From positions 372,001 through 436,000 of the forward strand of contig NZ_JACBZR010000001.1 in NCBI RefSeq assembly GCF_013408335.1: 64,000 nt of DNA, read 5' to 3'. A program made the translations under genes and the position numbers. The notes beneath the pieces are model-generated. The model was given only the letters and a program-made list of their open reading frames with translations. It ran no database searches and was not told the DNA's origin. This DNA comes from Nocardioides panzhihuensis (GTDB taxonomy: Bacteria; Actinomycetota; Actinomycetes; Propionibacteriales; Nocardioidaceae). Each line of letters begins with the position of its first letter. The stretch's first letter is position 1. This document shows, one piece after another, positions 42,401 to 50,593 of the stretch.

Positions 42401-43392
42401 TTGCCTCGAACCGGTGGTACCACGTCGCATCGGTGTGGGATGGCGCCACCTTGGCGTTGTACATCAACGGCACCCGGGTCGCCGAGACGGCCGCTTCTGG
42501 CGCATTGAGGCCCCCGGAGGAGGTCGCACGTCACATCATGATCGGCGGCGATGCTGGTTCCGGCCCAGGTGTCTCCACCCCGGCTCCGCCGTCCTCCTTC
42601 GCTCACGCAGGGGTGTACGCGCGCGCCGCCTCGGATGCTGAGGTCGCCGAGATCGCGGCGAAGTGGGAGACGCCGGCCAACCCGGTCGTTCCTCCGCTCG
42701 AGACCTCGACGAAGCTTGATGTCGACTTCGCAGGTGGGACTCCGAACGAAAACAGCCGAGATCTACCGGCTCGGATCTGGGATGCCCCCACGTATTGGAC
42801 CGACGACCAGATCTCTGTTGGTGGGCCGACGCAGGTCATGCGAGCCGATGGTGTCAATGACGGGGTGTCTTTCGACTTCGATGCATGGGCGGATCTGTCG
42901 GGTGGATTCACCTTCGAGTGTGTTTTCCGTGTCGAGACCGCTCTGCCTGTGCAAAGTCAGAGTCATCTGTGCTCCGGCATGGAATCCGGTGGGATTGGGA
43001 TTTCCTTCCTCGGGTCTGCTCTGCGCGTAAGCGCGCATATCGGTGGCGCCTACCGAGTGGCATCGACACCAACGGACGTGTCCTTTTCCTCGGACCAGTG
43101 GTACCACGTCGCATCGGTGTGGGACGGCCACACTTTGGCGTTGTACGTCAACGGGACCCGGGTCGCGGCGATCGCGGCCGCAGGCAAGTTCACGCCGCCG
43201 ACCGAGCTCGCACGAAAGATCATGATCGGCGGCGACCCCGGCGCTAGCGGAGGGGTTTCCCTCCCTACCCCGGCATCGTTTGCTCATGTAGCGATGCATG
43301 CGCGCCCTGCCTCCGCGACGGAGGTTGGTGAGACTGCGGCCGAGTGGAACACCGCACCGGCAGCCTCGCCTAACCAAGAGGGCACCGGCTAA
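36430..43392 (+). CDS. Giant secreted LamG-repeat protein with DNRLRE-like region
   Basis: A 2320-residue protein. The signal peptide spans about residues 1-43, ending APAPAQA. The next region (about 45-500, including RSYFRFPITSALKGTRVLSAAMN) resembles DNRLRE/wall-associated proteins that accompany RHS toxins. Two diverged LamG/concanavalin-like domains follow (FDNEA, VAAWVRVSTS, LYVNGVKNG). Five tandem LamG-like modules of 227-228 residues, starting at 39955, 40636, 41317, 42001 and 42685, fill the C-terminal half (KLDVDFAG, GGFTFECVFRIETTLPVSS, WYHVASVWDG). GGAGG lies 8 bp before ATG 36430; an upstream TTG at 36415 was rejected. It is probably a cell-surface binding protein paired with the RHS gene. 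Confidence 0.85.
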   Translation: MSRVLGFVLLSYRRSTSGTLVLALLTGMFAGSVVFAPAPAQARSMSSTDGLAAGSTAQAMALAAKSGEPTTVDSLTTENTLVTATPEGPLRAVVSLEPVRVRDGGDGDWVDIDTDLVDGPGGMLKAASVNGTVVVSDGGAKGSVVASYAPFRVQGSKGDRAAYELLAPFDLPEPSLDGPTATYVDVIPGVDLVVEAKPAGFSYFFVVNTRAAAQSPKLAELRIPLRLNGLKPKASAGGTAFVDADGRRVVWSGTPMMWDAKGGEVARDSGEEATDGPAPSDQVAVFDAVASDTEMVLKPDVSLLASKKTTLPVVIDPATSQPTRNGWTAVWSNYPTKSFWQTEHSLGAGYEGWEQNKKVRSYFRFPITSALKGTRVLSAAMNVKQIHAAQCAEHPTQVYRTDPIGTATTWNRQPARGALQDTRYSYAGCGSGSNWVGWNVKYGMQNIADQGVSSGTFMIRGKDESNKYAWKQFDDDGAHLEISYMPYPNTSKTYLKDSSGSVACGSSTDPAIVTSTDIQLGAEVSIRSAKDKLYGAFRIENTGTGGTAAQVAPTGKESGQVSWVSRTVSNGHKYRVYSRARVYLNSAKSSHLESKSTSGWCYFRVDTSAPKAPKLTSSNFPECAAEAPSTCPHTGTRVGGTGTFTVDAPDTDVVKYQWWVVGPASGEPTSKTSVTTTGGAAKTFSFTPKKTGLRKIQAQAFDEAGFGGASATYEFYVAANEPVADWTFDNEAARGANTGRDPSTGTLSLGGATISDLGRADDGLRFTGGAPATTTVAGVSTTQDFSVAAWVRVSTSESATLIAATSATGDAFELGYDAGSRKWVAGRRSSTETRQASSNAVADVGQWAHLAATYQASSKTVTLYVNGVKNGTATYTAAAESVEGWQLGCGNSALNAPGCANGMVDQVGIWDVAIGDPDVTARLKLDSETREETSTAADWDMAADTSTAGVITDRSFGAKLAVSGAGSNYLAGALDGAVTVPALTLPGEPGQQVKMPQSPVASSTSFTVGALVRIPDGSRAAVIAQQTSTNTAAWTLGYRPTSDGVMQFYFRMAASDSASAGVSEVRLNVDSLNDFNAVTGVYDATNNVIKLYLNGQAFADDDGSEFSPRAEDAFTTPWQARGAFSLGNGTANQSLGGPQAPFAGDIARIKLFAGAMTADAIEKGGDGVTPPFEAPVITPIDTEKVIDVDFADGVINERVAGLAARTSGAPGFGTDATVSAAGPTGVMQVDGVSDAVSFAVDPWAQMSGGFTVECVFKIETTLPVSSERDLCANKESGGFGIFVEGSDLRTNAFIGGSYQVVSTPAEADRWYHALSVWDGTTLAFYVNGVRVGETAAGGALGAPASTARNFVIGGDSGPNNAIQFRSPPASFAHAAVYSRGVSASEATTMAASWKTPPPADAAVAPLETTKKLDVDFAGGVPNERAESLEPRTWGTPAYWTDETVSAEGPTQVMRVDGVDDAVSFETDPWAELSGGFTFECVFRIETTLPVSSRHDLCSSKEAGGFAISVEGSDIRVMAHIGGTYQSASTPADAPAVSNRWYHVASVWDGATLALYVNGTRVAETPATGPLTPPTEVARRIVIGGDSGMHQSVSFPAPPSSFAHAGVYARAASATEVAEIAAKWETPDAPVVPPLETTMKLDVDFAGDAPNEHAQGLPAQVWGTPTYWTDDQVAVGGPMRVMRVDGVDDAVSFADNPWPALAGGFTFECVFRIETTLPVSSQRDLCSSKENGGFAISVEGSEIRAAAHIGGTYRRAATPADAPAVSNRWYHVASVWDGTTLALYVNGARVSETAAAGPLTPPAEVARKVMIGGDPGSSGGVSFPAPPSSFAHAGLYARAASTAEVAEIAGKWETPDTPVVPPLETTAKLDVNFAGDTPNEHAQGLSAQVWGAPAYWTDHQVSTGGPSRVLRVDGVDDGVSFADDPWPALAGGFTFECVFRIETTLPVSSQRDLCSSKENGGFAINIVGSDLRAVAHVGGTYRVVSTPAEVSVASNRWYHVASVWDGATLALYINGTRVAETAASGALRPPEEVARHIMIGGDAGSGPGVSTPAPPSSFAHAGVYARAASDAEVAEIAAKWETPANPVVPPLETSTKLDVDFAGGTPNENSRDLPARIWDAPTYWTDDQISVGGPTQVMRADGVNDGVSFDFDAWADLSGGFTFECVFRVETALPVQSQSHLCSGMESGGIGISFLGSALRVSAHIGGAYRVASTPTDVSFSSDQWYHVASVWDGHTLALYVNGTRVAAIAAAGKFTPPTELARKIMIGGDPGASGGVSLPTPASFAHVAMHARPASATEVGETAAEWNTAPAASPNQEGTG
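39955..43350 (+). repeat. Five tandem LamG-module repeats (681-684 bp)
   Basis: Unit starts are marked by the codons before PLETT.KLDVDFAG or its variant PIDTEKVIDVDFADG, at 39955, 40636, 41317, 42001 and 42685. Units 3 and 4 are very similar at the DNA level; units 1 and 5 are the most diverged. The pattern indicates recent internal duplication and a risk of copy-number change or assembly collapse. Confidence 0.88.
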
Positions 43393-43418
43393 CCCGGCCC
43401 GCGCTGGGGCCTCCCCGT

Positions 43419-43451
43419 GGTGGTTCCTCGTCCACAGGACGAGGAACCACC
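43419..43451 (+). terminator. Intrinsic terminator-like hairpin after the LamG gene
   Basis: The arm GGTGGTTCCTCGTCC at 43419-43433 has a perfect 15-bp reverse complement at 43437-43451 with a 3-nt ACA loop. It lies 26 bp past the LamG stop and about 95 bp before the RHS start. A U-tract is absent, as is common in actinomycetes. It suggests separate transcription of the two giant genes. Confidence 0.8.
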
Positions 43452-43546
43452 GGTCGGCCTAGCCCTGAAACCAGCCCGGACGCCGTTCGCCCCGTTCGTT
43501 CACCTCTTTGCTCGCCTTGGCTTGATCTCGGAAGGACCCCCCACGC

Positions 43547-46500
43547 ATGACACTCAGCAACAGTTTCGATGGCAACCAATCCGCAACCCAGCGGCCCACG
43601 ATCAGTCGGCGGATGGGCGACTCGCTGACCCGCCATCTTGGTCACGGCAAGGTGTGGCGACGAGGTGGTGTCGGGCTCGCGATCACTGGCCTCGCCGCAA
43701 GCCTGTGTGTCACGTTGACTCTGCCTGCTGCGGCGGCCACTTCAGGGTTCGACAAGCCGAAGCTTGAGGCAACCAAACCGGTCAAGGTCACCGACCACCA
43801 ACCGGTGAAGGCTGCCAGCCTGACCAAGGAGCAGCAAGCTGACGTCGACCGCGCCAAGACTGTCGGAAAAAACAAGGTCACCTGGCCCGCAGCAAAAACC
43901 GCCAAGCTCGCATCGCCAGCCACAACGGCACCGGGCGACAACGCCGGTGCCGTCGCGGGTAGCGACAGTGCCGCGGGCAGCGAGAACGGCCCCGAGTCAG
44001 TCTCAGCAGACTTGGGCCCGGTCGACGTGTTCGCCGAGCCTGAATGGGCTGACCTGGAAACCGAAGTCGTCGCCCACGCCAAGTCAGTGAAGGCGGGCGT
44101 CGACGGTGTCGCGGTTCGCCTCGTCCCCACGACGTCCCAACAGCAACTGGCTCATGAAGTTGCCACAGCCAAGGAAAAGTCGAGCAAGAAGTCGAGCAAG
44201 GCCGCTCCGGTCGAGGTGCGGTTGGACTACACCTCGATCGAGGCCGCCCACGGCGCAGACTGGGCAGGCCGAGTCTCCCCGCGGCTCTATCCCGAATGTG
44301 TTCTGACTACCCCGGAGAAACAGGCGTGCCAGGACTTCACCACCCTGGGCGCCGACCGCGACCCCAAGACGAAATCGATCATTGCGGATGTCCCGCAGAC
44401 CGGTCTCACCGATTCGGGGGTGGTGCTCTTCGCGGCGACGAGCGCATCGGCCACGGGCACCGGTGACTTCGCCGCGACTCCTCTCGCGGCGTCCTCATCG
44501 TGGTCGGTTGGAGGCGGATCCGGTGGGTTCTCCTGGTCCCATCCGTTCACGATGACCGCACCTGCAGCAGGATCGGCGCCTTCGCTTGCGGTGGAGTACT
44601 CCTCTCAGACTGTCGACGGGATGACCTCGACCACCAACAACCAGTCCTCGGTGCTGGGCGAGGGATTTGATCTGTCGCAGGCCTTCATCGAACGTTCCTA
44701 CTTGGTGTGTGACACCGACGGCCGCGAGAACAAGGCCGACATGTGTTGGAAGAACGACAACGCCACCCTCGCGATGGCGGGTGCCGGCGGAGAGTTGGTC
44801 AAGTCCGGGGACGGAACGTGGAAGCTCGCCAACGATGACGGCACCCGGATCCGGCGCATCGCGACCGCCGCGGACTCCACCAACACGCGCGTCGAGAGCA
44901 ACGCTGCGTTGGCAGCGGCAAACCCGGACAACAACAACGAATATTGGGAAGTCACCCGCCCCGACGGCACCCGCCTCTACTTCGGCCGCTCGCGGGTACC
45001 CGGCCAAACCGAGCCAACGAACTCGGTGTGGACGACACCGGTCTACGGCAACAACGACGGCGAGCCGTGCTACAGCGCCTCTACCGGCGCCGAGAGCTTC
45101 TGTGGGAAGCAGGCTTGGCGGTGGAACCTCGACTACGTCGTGGACACCTCCGGCAACGGCACCGCCTACCGATACGCCGAAGACATCAACCACTACCGTC
45201 GCAACAACACCACCCCGACCGAGTACACCCGGGGCGGGCGCCTGACCCAGATCGACTACGGCCTGCGGAACGGCACCGACGGTGGCACCACCAACAACGC
45301 GCCGCCGTACCGGGTTGCGCTTGACTACGCCACCCGCTGCCTGGCAGCGACCGGTTGTGAGACCTACACCCAGTCGAACTGGCCTGATACACCCTTCGAC
45401 CAACTCTGCGCCGCAGGCGCGGAATGCACGGGGAAGCTCTCGCCCACTTACTTCACCCGCCACCGGTTGAACACCGTTACTACGCAGACTCGCGTCGGCG
45501 GGGCCTACACCCCGGTGGATGAGTGGGCCTTCGACTACACCTGGGTCAACCCCGACAACCAGCAAGAGAGTGTGCTGTGGCTGAACAAGATCACACGCAC
45601 TGGTAAAGCCGGCGACGGCGCCGACATCACGCTGCCGCCGACCACGTTCACCTGGTCCAACCACGACAACCGCGTCAACAGTGCCGCTGACGGGATCTCG
45701 CCGCTCACCCGCTACCGACTTCAGGGCATCACTACCGAGACCGGCGCCCACACCTCAGTCTTCTACAGCGACCCCAACTGCACCCCTGGTGATCTTCCCG
45801 CGGCAGCCGAGTCGAACGCGCGGCGCTGCTACCCGGTGAAATGGACACCTGAAGGGGTTACCCAGGAACGTAAGGACTGGTTCCACAAGTACGTGGTGAC
45901 CCAGGTCGACCAGATCGACCAGACCGGTGAAGGTGACCCGATCACCACCTTCTACAACTACGAGGGTGGTGCCGCGTGGGCCTATAACAACTCACGCCTC
46001 ATCCCGGAGAAGTACCGCACCTGGTCGCAGTGGCGTGGATACAAGACAGTCCGGACCACTACTGGTGACCCCGGCATCACCGACACCCGAACCCAATCGG
46101 TCGCGACCTATTTCCAGGGCATGGACGGCGACCGGGCCAACGCGGATGGTGGCGCCAAGAACGTCACCGTCACCGACTCCACGGGTGCCTCCCACGCCGA
46201 CAACATCCACCTGGCCGGGCGCGCCCTGGAGACCAAGACGCTGACCGGCGCCGGGGGCGCGGTGCACACGAGCACGATCAATAAGCCCTGGGTCCACGTC
46301 ACCGCTGGCAGCGGACTGGAATCGGCTGCATTCACCGGCACAGAGATGACCCTGACGAAGCAGGCGTCGTCGGACGGCGGCTACCGCACCCGTCAGATCG
46401 ACTACGTTCACGACACTTCCACTGGTTTGGTGACCCGGGCCTCTGACCTCGGCGATACCACCGTGTCCACCGACCAGACCTGCACGGCGACCGCCTACGC

Positions 46501-49500
46501 CGGCACCAGGACAGTCGACGCGGCCTGGATGGTCGGGTTCGCCTCTCGACAAGTCACCTCCAAGGGCGTCTGCGGCGCGACCGCTCTGGATCCGTCCGAG
46601 ACCAACACGATCTCTCACACCCGCACGCGTTACGACGGCGGCACCCAAGGCCAAGCTCCTACCAAAGGCCTGCCGACCGAGACCGACCGAGTGAAGTCGT
46701 TCAACACCACCCCGGCCCCGGTCTTCCAGATCACTGCGACCAGCACCTTTGACGCCTACGGGCGCCAGATCAGCGTGAAGGTGCCGGCTGGCAACGGCGC
46801 GACCAGCACTGATACGACCGTCTACGCCCACACCGCCGACGGAACGCTCGCGAGCGTCGCACAGACGCAGGACTCGACCGGGAAGGCGTTCAAGACGACG
46901 ACCGCCTACACGCCCGAGCGGTCGATCGCGGCGAAGATCACCGACCCGAACAGCAAGAACACCTCGGCCGCCTATGACTCCCTCGGGCGGACGGTGTCGT
47001 TGTGGAAGACCAACCGATCCGCCTCTGCTACCCCGTCAGTCAAGTACAGCTACAAGATCAGTCGCACCGAACCGATTGCGGTCACCACCAGCACGTTGAA
47101 CCGGCTCGGTGATGGCTACCGGGTCAGCACGGAGATCTACGACTCCCTCCTTCGGCCCCGCCAAACTCAGACCGCGTCACCCGGCGGGCGCCTGATCACC
47201 GGCGTCCTCTATGACGCTCTCGGGAACGCTGATCGATCCTATGACCGGCTCTTCACCACCGGCGTGCCCACCGACACCATGGCCGATGTCCTCATTGGGA
47301 CGGCCTCGCACTCAGTCAAGACCAGCTTCGACGGCCTTGCCCGGCCGACCAAGGTGACCGAATACAGCCACACCGACGAGCTCTGGTCGACCAACCTGAC
47401 CTATGCCGGTGCCGACAAGGCCACAGTCGACCCGCCCCAGGGAGCACCCTCGACAACCGGCTACACCGACATCCGCGGCCAGCAGGTCAAGCACGTCGAG
47501 CACGGTTCGACCGACGCCCGGGACCTGACCACGACCTATGACTACGATCTGGCCGGTCGGATGCTCGCCATGCGCTCACCCGCGGGCGAGTTCGAATGGG
47601 ACTACGACCTCAGGGGTCGTAAGACCTTCCAGACGGACCCCGAGGCGGGCACCACCGAGTTCACCTACACCGAGAACGACCTACTCGCCTCCACTACCGA
47701 CGCACGTGGCAAGGCAACGTCCACCGTCTACGACCAGCTCAACCGGTCCACCCACCTCTACGACGGCGCCACAGCCGATGCCACCAAACTCCTGACGTCG
47801 TGGACTTACGACACCCCGATGAAGGGTCTGCCGAGCTCGACCAGTCGGTACGTGGGCGGCCAGAACGGCGCGAAGTTCACCCACACCATCGCGGGTTACA
47901 ACACTGCCTACAATGTCTCGTCAGAGAACTTCACCGTCACCGGCGCCGCCACTGGCGACGAGACGCTCACCAGCCTCGACAACGGACTCCCCGCATCACT
48001 GGTTCACCAGGTCCAGTACAACGTCGACCAGTCCGTCTCGATCGACTACACCCCTGGTGTCACTGTCGGCACCACCAGCGTGCTCGCCAAGGAGAACGTC
48101 GACTACACCTACGACGAGCTCGGCAACCCGATCACGATGGGCGGGACGAACTGGATCGTCCAGGACATCGACTACGACGGCTGGAACCAGCCCTCGAACA
48201 TTCACCTCGGCCAAGGCCCCAACCAGTCGCTGTATCTGTCCAACGGCTATCAAGAAGCCACCGGCCGGCTGACCCGAACGCTCGCAACCACGAGCCTGTC
48301 CGAGACCGTCGTCTCTGACCACCACTACACCTATGACCCGGCGGGGAACCCGACCAAGGACCACGACCGAGCCAACGGTGACGCTCAGTGCTACACGTAC
48401 GACGATCATCAACGTCTCGCTGCTGCGTGGACGCCTGCCGACGCCAACTGTGGGACAGACCCGGCCACCGCTCTGCTCGGAGGCCCCGCTCCATACCGCC
48501 AGTCCTGGACCTACACCAGCAGCGGCCTACGTAAGACCCAGACCAGCCACCTGCCTGCGGTCGGGACCACAACCCCGGCCAGCGAGGTTACCGACACCTA
48601 CACCTACCCGGCAGCGGGATCGGCGCACGCGAACTTCCCGAGCAAGGTCACCCGCACCAACACCGCCACAGGCGCGGTCATCGAGACCGACCCCTATGGC
48701 GTGGACGACGCCGGTAACACGATCGCGCGTCCCGGAACAGCTGCAGGCACCGCCCAGGATCTGACCTGGAACAGCGAAGGTGACCTAGCTTCTCTTACGG
48801 TCAAGGGCGACGGCCCGGACAAGGCAACGACCTACCTCTACGGCGCCGATGGCACCCTCCTGGTCAAGGACTCACCCTCCGAGAAGACCCTGATGGTCTT
48901 TGGCCTCGAGATCACCGTCGACAAGACAGCCAGCCCGTGGGTCACCTCGGCAGCGCGCCACTACGACACCCCGGTCGGCCAGGTCGCGGTCCGTCACAGT
49001 GACGGGTCTCTGGACTTCCAGATCCCCGACGCTCACGGCACCGCCCAGACCAGCCTCGACGCCGCCAGCCTGACGGCGACCCGGCGATACATGACTCCGT
49101 TCGGCGAAAACCGAGCCACGATCACAGGCGCAAACCCGGACGAGGAGACCGACGCCTGGCCGACCAGTCGTGGATTCTTGAACATGCAGGTTGACGACGA
49201 CACCGGCCTGACCTCGGTCGGGGCGCGGCAATACGACGCAGGCATCGGCAGGTTCATCTCGGTCGACCCGCTTCTGGACACCGCCAATTCCTCGCAGGCG
49301 CTGGGTTATGTGTACGCGAACAACAACCCGTTGACCTGGTCTGATCCGACCGGGCTGGCGCCCCAGTGTGCGAGCGATGCAGGCGGCTCCGCCGGATCAT
49401 GTGGCTACGACGGCACCCAGGTGACCTGGTTCGACAGCGACAACGACGGCGACTGGCACGACACCCCCGGCACGCCGGGCCGATACCCGACCTCAACAGG

Positions 49501-50593
49501 CGGGGACATTGGCGGCGGGACCACGAAGGTCTCTGACAAGCAGACTGGTCCTTCTCGCGAGGAACTCGAGGCCGCCGCAGAGGCCCAAGCAACACTGAAC
49601 CGCTCAATCGGTGATGTTGCGCTCAAGGTCGGCTGGGAGGTCCTGAAGGATTTCATCGGCTACAACGACCTTGTCTCATGTCTGGACAAGGACTACAAGG
49701 CCTGCGTCGGTCTCGTGCTCGGGAGTGTCCCGTGGGGCAAGGCGTACAAGGCTGGTAAGGCGCTCTACAAGATCGGGAAAGCTGCTGCAGAGTTCATCGG
49801 GCAGCAGAAGGCCGCTCGCAAGCTCTTGGCGACGATGCGCGCGAGGTACTCGCCAGGATGCAACTCCTTCACCGGCGACACGCTCGTCCTCCTCGCTGAC
49901 GGGAGACGTATCCCGATCCGGGATGTACGTATCGGCGACTGGGTGTGGGCGACGAACCCGGTGACTGGAGTTGATGGTCCGCGCCCGGTGACGAACCTGA
50001 TCCGGCATTCGGGCCCGCACACGATGGCGTCGGTACAGACTGCCGACGGCCACTGGATCGACGCCACCGACAATCACCCATTCTGGGTCGACAACCGTGG
50101 ACCGGACGGTGCGTGGGTGCCGGCGATCGCTCTGGCGATCGGCGATCTTCTCCAGACGGGAGTTGGGACCCGGGTCCAGGTCACCGCTGTCGATGTGTGG
50201 ATCGGCGATTTGACAGCATACAACCTAACGGTCGGTGGGCTCCACACGTACCACGCTGGTGCTGGCGATATCATTGTCCACAATGCAAGTCGTCAGTGTG
50301 GGAACCCGCTTACGCGGAGCCAAACGGAAGACGTTGCCAAGTACCTTGGCTACGATAAGACCAAGGAGAGGTCGGCTGGCGGTCAAGCAATCTGGGAGAA
50401 CAGAAAGGCGTCGGGTGGCCAGCCCAAGCGGATTACTTACGACAACACCGGTCATGTTGGTGGAGTCGTGAAGGGTTCGAGCAATAGGAAAAAGAACTTC
50501 CAATCTCCCAAAGATAGCGCCCGTGAGGGCACATACGGCTTAGACGTATCTACCAGCGGCGACTTTCATGGATTCGAACGGATCGCAAAGTGA
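43547..50593 (+). CDS. RHS-repeat polymorphic toxin with Hint domain and Ntox21-like C-terminus
   Basis: A 2348-residue protein. A long N-terminal export signal ends near residue 65 (LAASLCVTLTLPAAAA). An SpvB-like region (GGSGGFSWSHPF) follows, then many YD repeats (YDSLGR, YDLAGRMLAM, YDPAGNPTK). The RHS core ends GARQYDAGIGRFISVDPLLD...NNPLTWSDPTG near residue 1935. A Hint autoprotease domain starts at Cys2105 (CNSFTGDTLVLL) and ends VHN at 2244-2246. The last 100 residues (LTRSQTEDVAKYLGYDKT, QAIWENRK, HVGGVVKG, AREGTYGLDVS) resemble Ntox21/BECR RNase toxins. Family knowledge suggests encapsulation, self-cleavage and delivery to rivals. GGAAGGA precedes the ATG. RNase activity is inferred. 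Confidence 0.88.
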   Translation: MTLSNSFDGNQSATQRPTISRRMGDSLTRHLGHGKVWRRGGVGLAITGLAASLCVTLTLPAAAATSGFDKPKLEATKPVKVTDHQPVKAASLTKEQQADVDRAKTVGKNKVTWPAAKTAKLASPATTAPGDNAGAVAGSDSAAGSENGPESVSADLGPVDVFAEPEWADLETEVVAHAKSVKAGVDGVAVRLVPTTSQQQLAHEVATAKEKSSKKSSKAAPVEVRLDYTSIEAAHGADWAGRVSPRLYPECVLTTPEKQACQDFTTLGADRDPKTKSIIADVPQTGLTDSGVVLFAATSASATGTGDFAATPLAASSSWSVGGGSGGFSWSHPFTMTAPAAGSAPSLAVEYSSQTVDGMTSTTNNQSSVLGEGFDLSQAFIERSYLVCDTDGRENKADMCWKNDNATLAMAGAGGELVKSGDGTWKLANDDGTRIRRIATAADSTNTRVESNAALAAANPDNNNEYWEVTRPDGTRLYFGRSRVPGQTEPTNSVWTTPVYGNNDGEPCYSASTGAESFCGKQAWRWNLDYVVDTSGNGTAYRYAEDINHYRRNNTTPTEYTRGGRLTQIDYGLRNGTDGGTTNNAPPYRVALDYATRCLAATGCETYTQSNWPDTPFDQLCAAGAECTGKLSPTYFTRHRLNTVTTQTRVGGAYTPVDEWAFDYTWVNPDNQQESVLWLNKITRTGKAGDGADITLPPTTFTWSNHDNRVNSAADGISPLTRYRLQGITTETGAHTSVFYSDPNCTPGDLPAAAESNARRCYPVKWTPEGVTQERKDWFHKYVVTQVDQIDQTGEGDPITTFYNYEGGAAWAYNNSRLIPEKYRTWSQWRGYKTVRTTTGDPGITDTRTQSVATYFQGMDGDRANADGGAKNVTVTDSTGASHADNIHLAGRALETKTLTGAGGAVHTSTINKPWVHVTAGSGLESAAFTGTEMTLTKQASSDGGYRTRQIDYVHDTSTGLVTRASDLGDTTVSTDQTCTATAYAGTRTVDAAWMVGFASRQVTSKGVCGATALDPSETNTISHTRTRYDGGTQGQAPTKGLPTETDRVKSFNTTPAPVFQITATSTFDAYGRQISVKVPAGNGATSTDTTVYAHTADGTLASVAQTQDSTGKAFKTTTAYTPERSIAAKITDPNSKNTSAAYDSLGRTVSLWKTNRSASATPSVKYSYKISRTEPIAVTTSTLNRLGDGYRVSTEIYDSLLRPRQTQTASPGGRLITGVLYDALGNADRSYDRLFTTGVPTDTMADVLIGTASHSVKTSFDGLARPTKVTEYSHTDELWSTNLTYAGADKATVDPPQGAPSTTGYTDIRGQQVKHVEHGSTDARDLTTTYDYDLAGRMLAMRSPAGEFEWDYDLRGRKTFQTDPEAGTTEFTYTENDLLASTTDARGKATSTVYDQLNRSTHLYDGATADATKLLTSWTYDTPMKGLPSSTSRYVGGQNGAKFTHTIAGYNTAYNVSSENFTVTGAATGDETLTSLDNGLPASLVHQVQYNVDQSVSIDYTPGVTVGTTSVLAKENVDYTYDELGNPITMGGTNWIVQDIDYDGWNQPSNIHLGQGPNQSLYLSNGYQEATGRLTRTLATTSLSETVVSDHHYTYDPAGNPTKDHDRANGDAQCYTYDDHQRLAAAWTPADANCGTDPATALLGGPAPYRQSWTYTSSGLRKTQTSHLPAVGTTTPASEVTDTYTYPAAGSAHANFPSKVTRTNTATGAVIETDPYGVDDAGNTIARPGTAAGTAQDLTWNSEGDLASLTVKGDGPDKATTYLYGADGTLLVKDSPSEKTLMVFGLEITVDKTASPWVTSAARHYDTPVGQVAVRHSDGSLDFQIPDAHGTAQTSLDAASLTATRRYMTPFGENRATITGANPDEETDAWPTSRGFLNMQVDDDTGLTSVGARQYDAGIGRFISVDPLLDTANSSQALGYVYANNNPLTWSDPTGLAPQCASDAGGSAGSCGYDGTQVTWFDSDNDGDWHDTPGTPGRYPTSTGGDIGGGTTKVSDKQTGPSREELEAAAEAQATLNRSIGDVALKVGWEVLKDFIGYNDLVSCLDKDYKACVGLVLGSVPWGKAYKAGKALYKIGKAAAEFIGQQKAARKLLATMRARYSPGCNSFTGDTLVLLADGRRIPIRDVRIGDWVWATNPVTGVDGPRPVTNLIRHSGPHTMASVQTADGHWIDATDNHPFWVDNRGPDGAWVPAIALAIGDLLQTGVGTRVQVTAVDVWIGDLTAYNLTVGGLHTYHAGAGDIIVHNASRQCGNPLTRSQTEDVAKYLGYDKTKERSAGGQAIWENRKASGGQPKRITYDNTGHVGGVVKGSSNRKKNFQSPKDSAREGTYGLDVSTSGDFHGFERIAK

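Noticed and set aside
49859..50284. An intein in the RHS protein
   Set aside because: The Hint domain is followed by a toxin-like tip rather than the continuation of a host domain, so it is the pretoxin autoprotease type.
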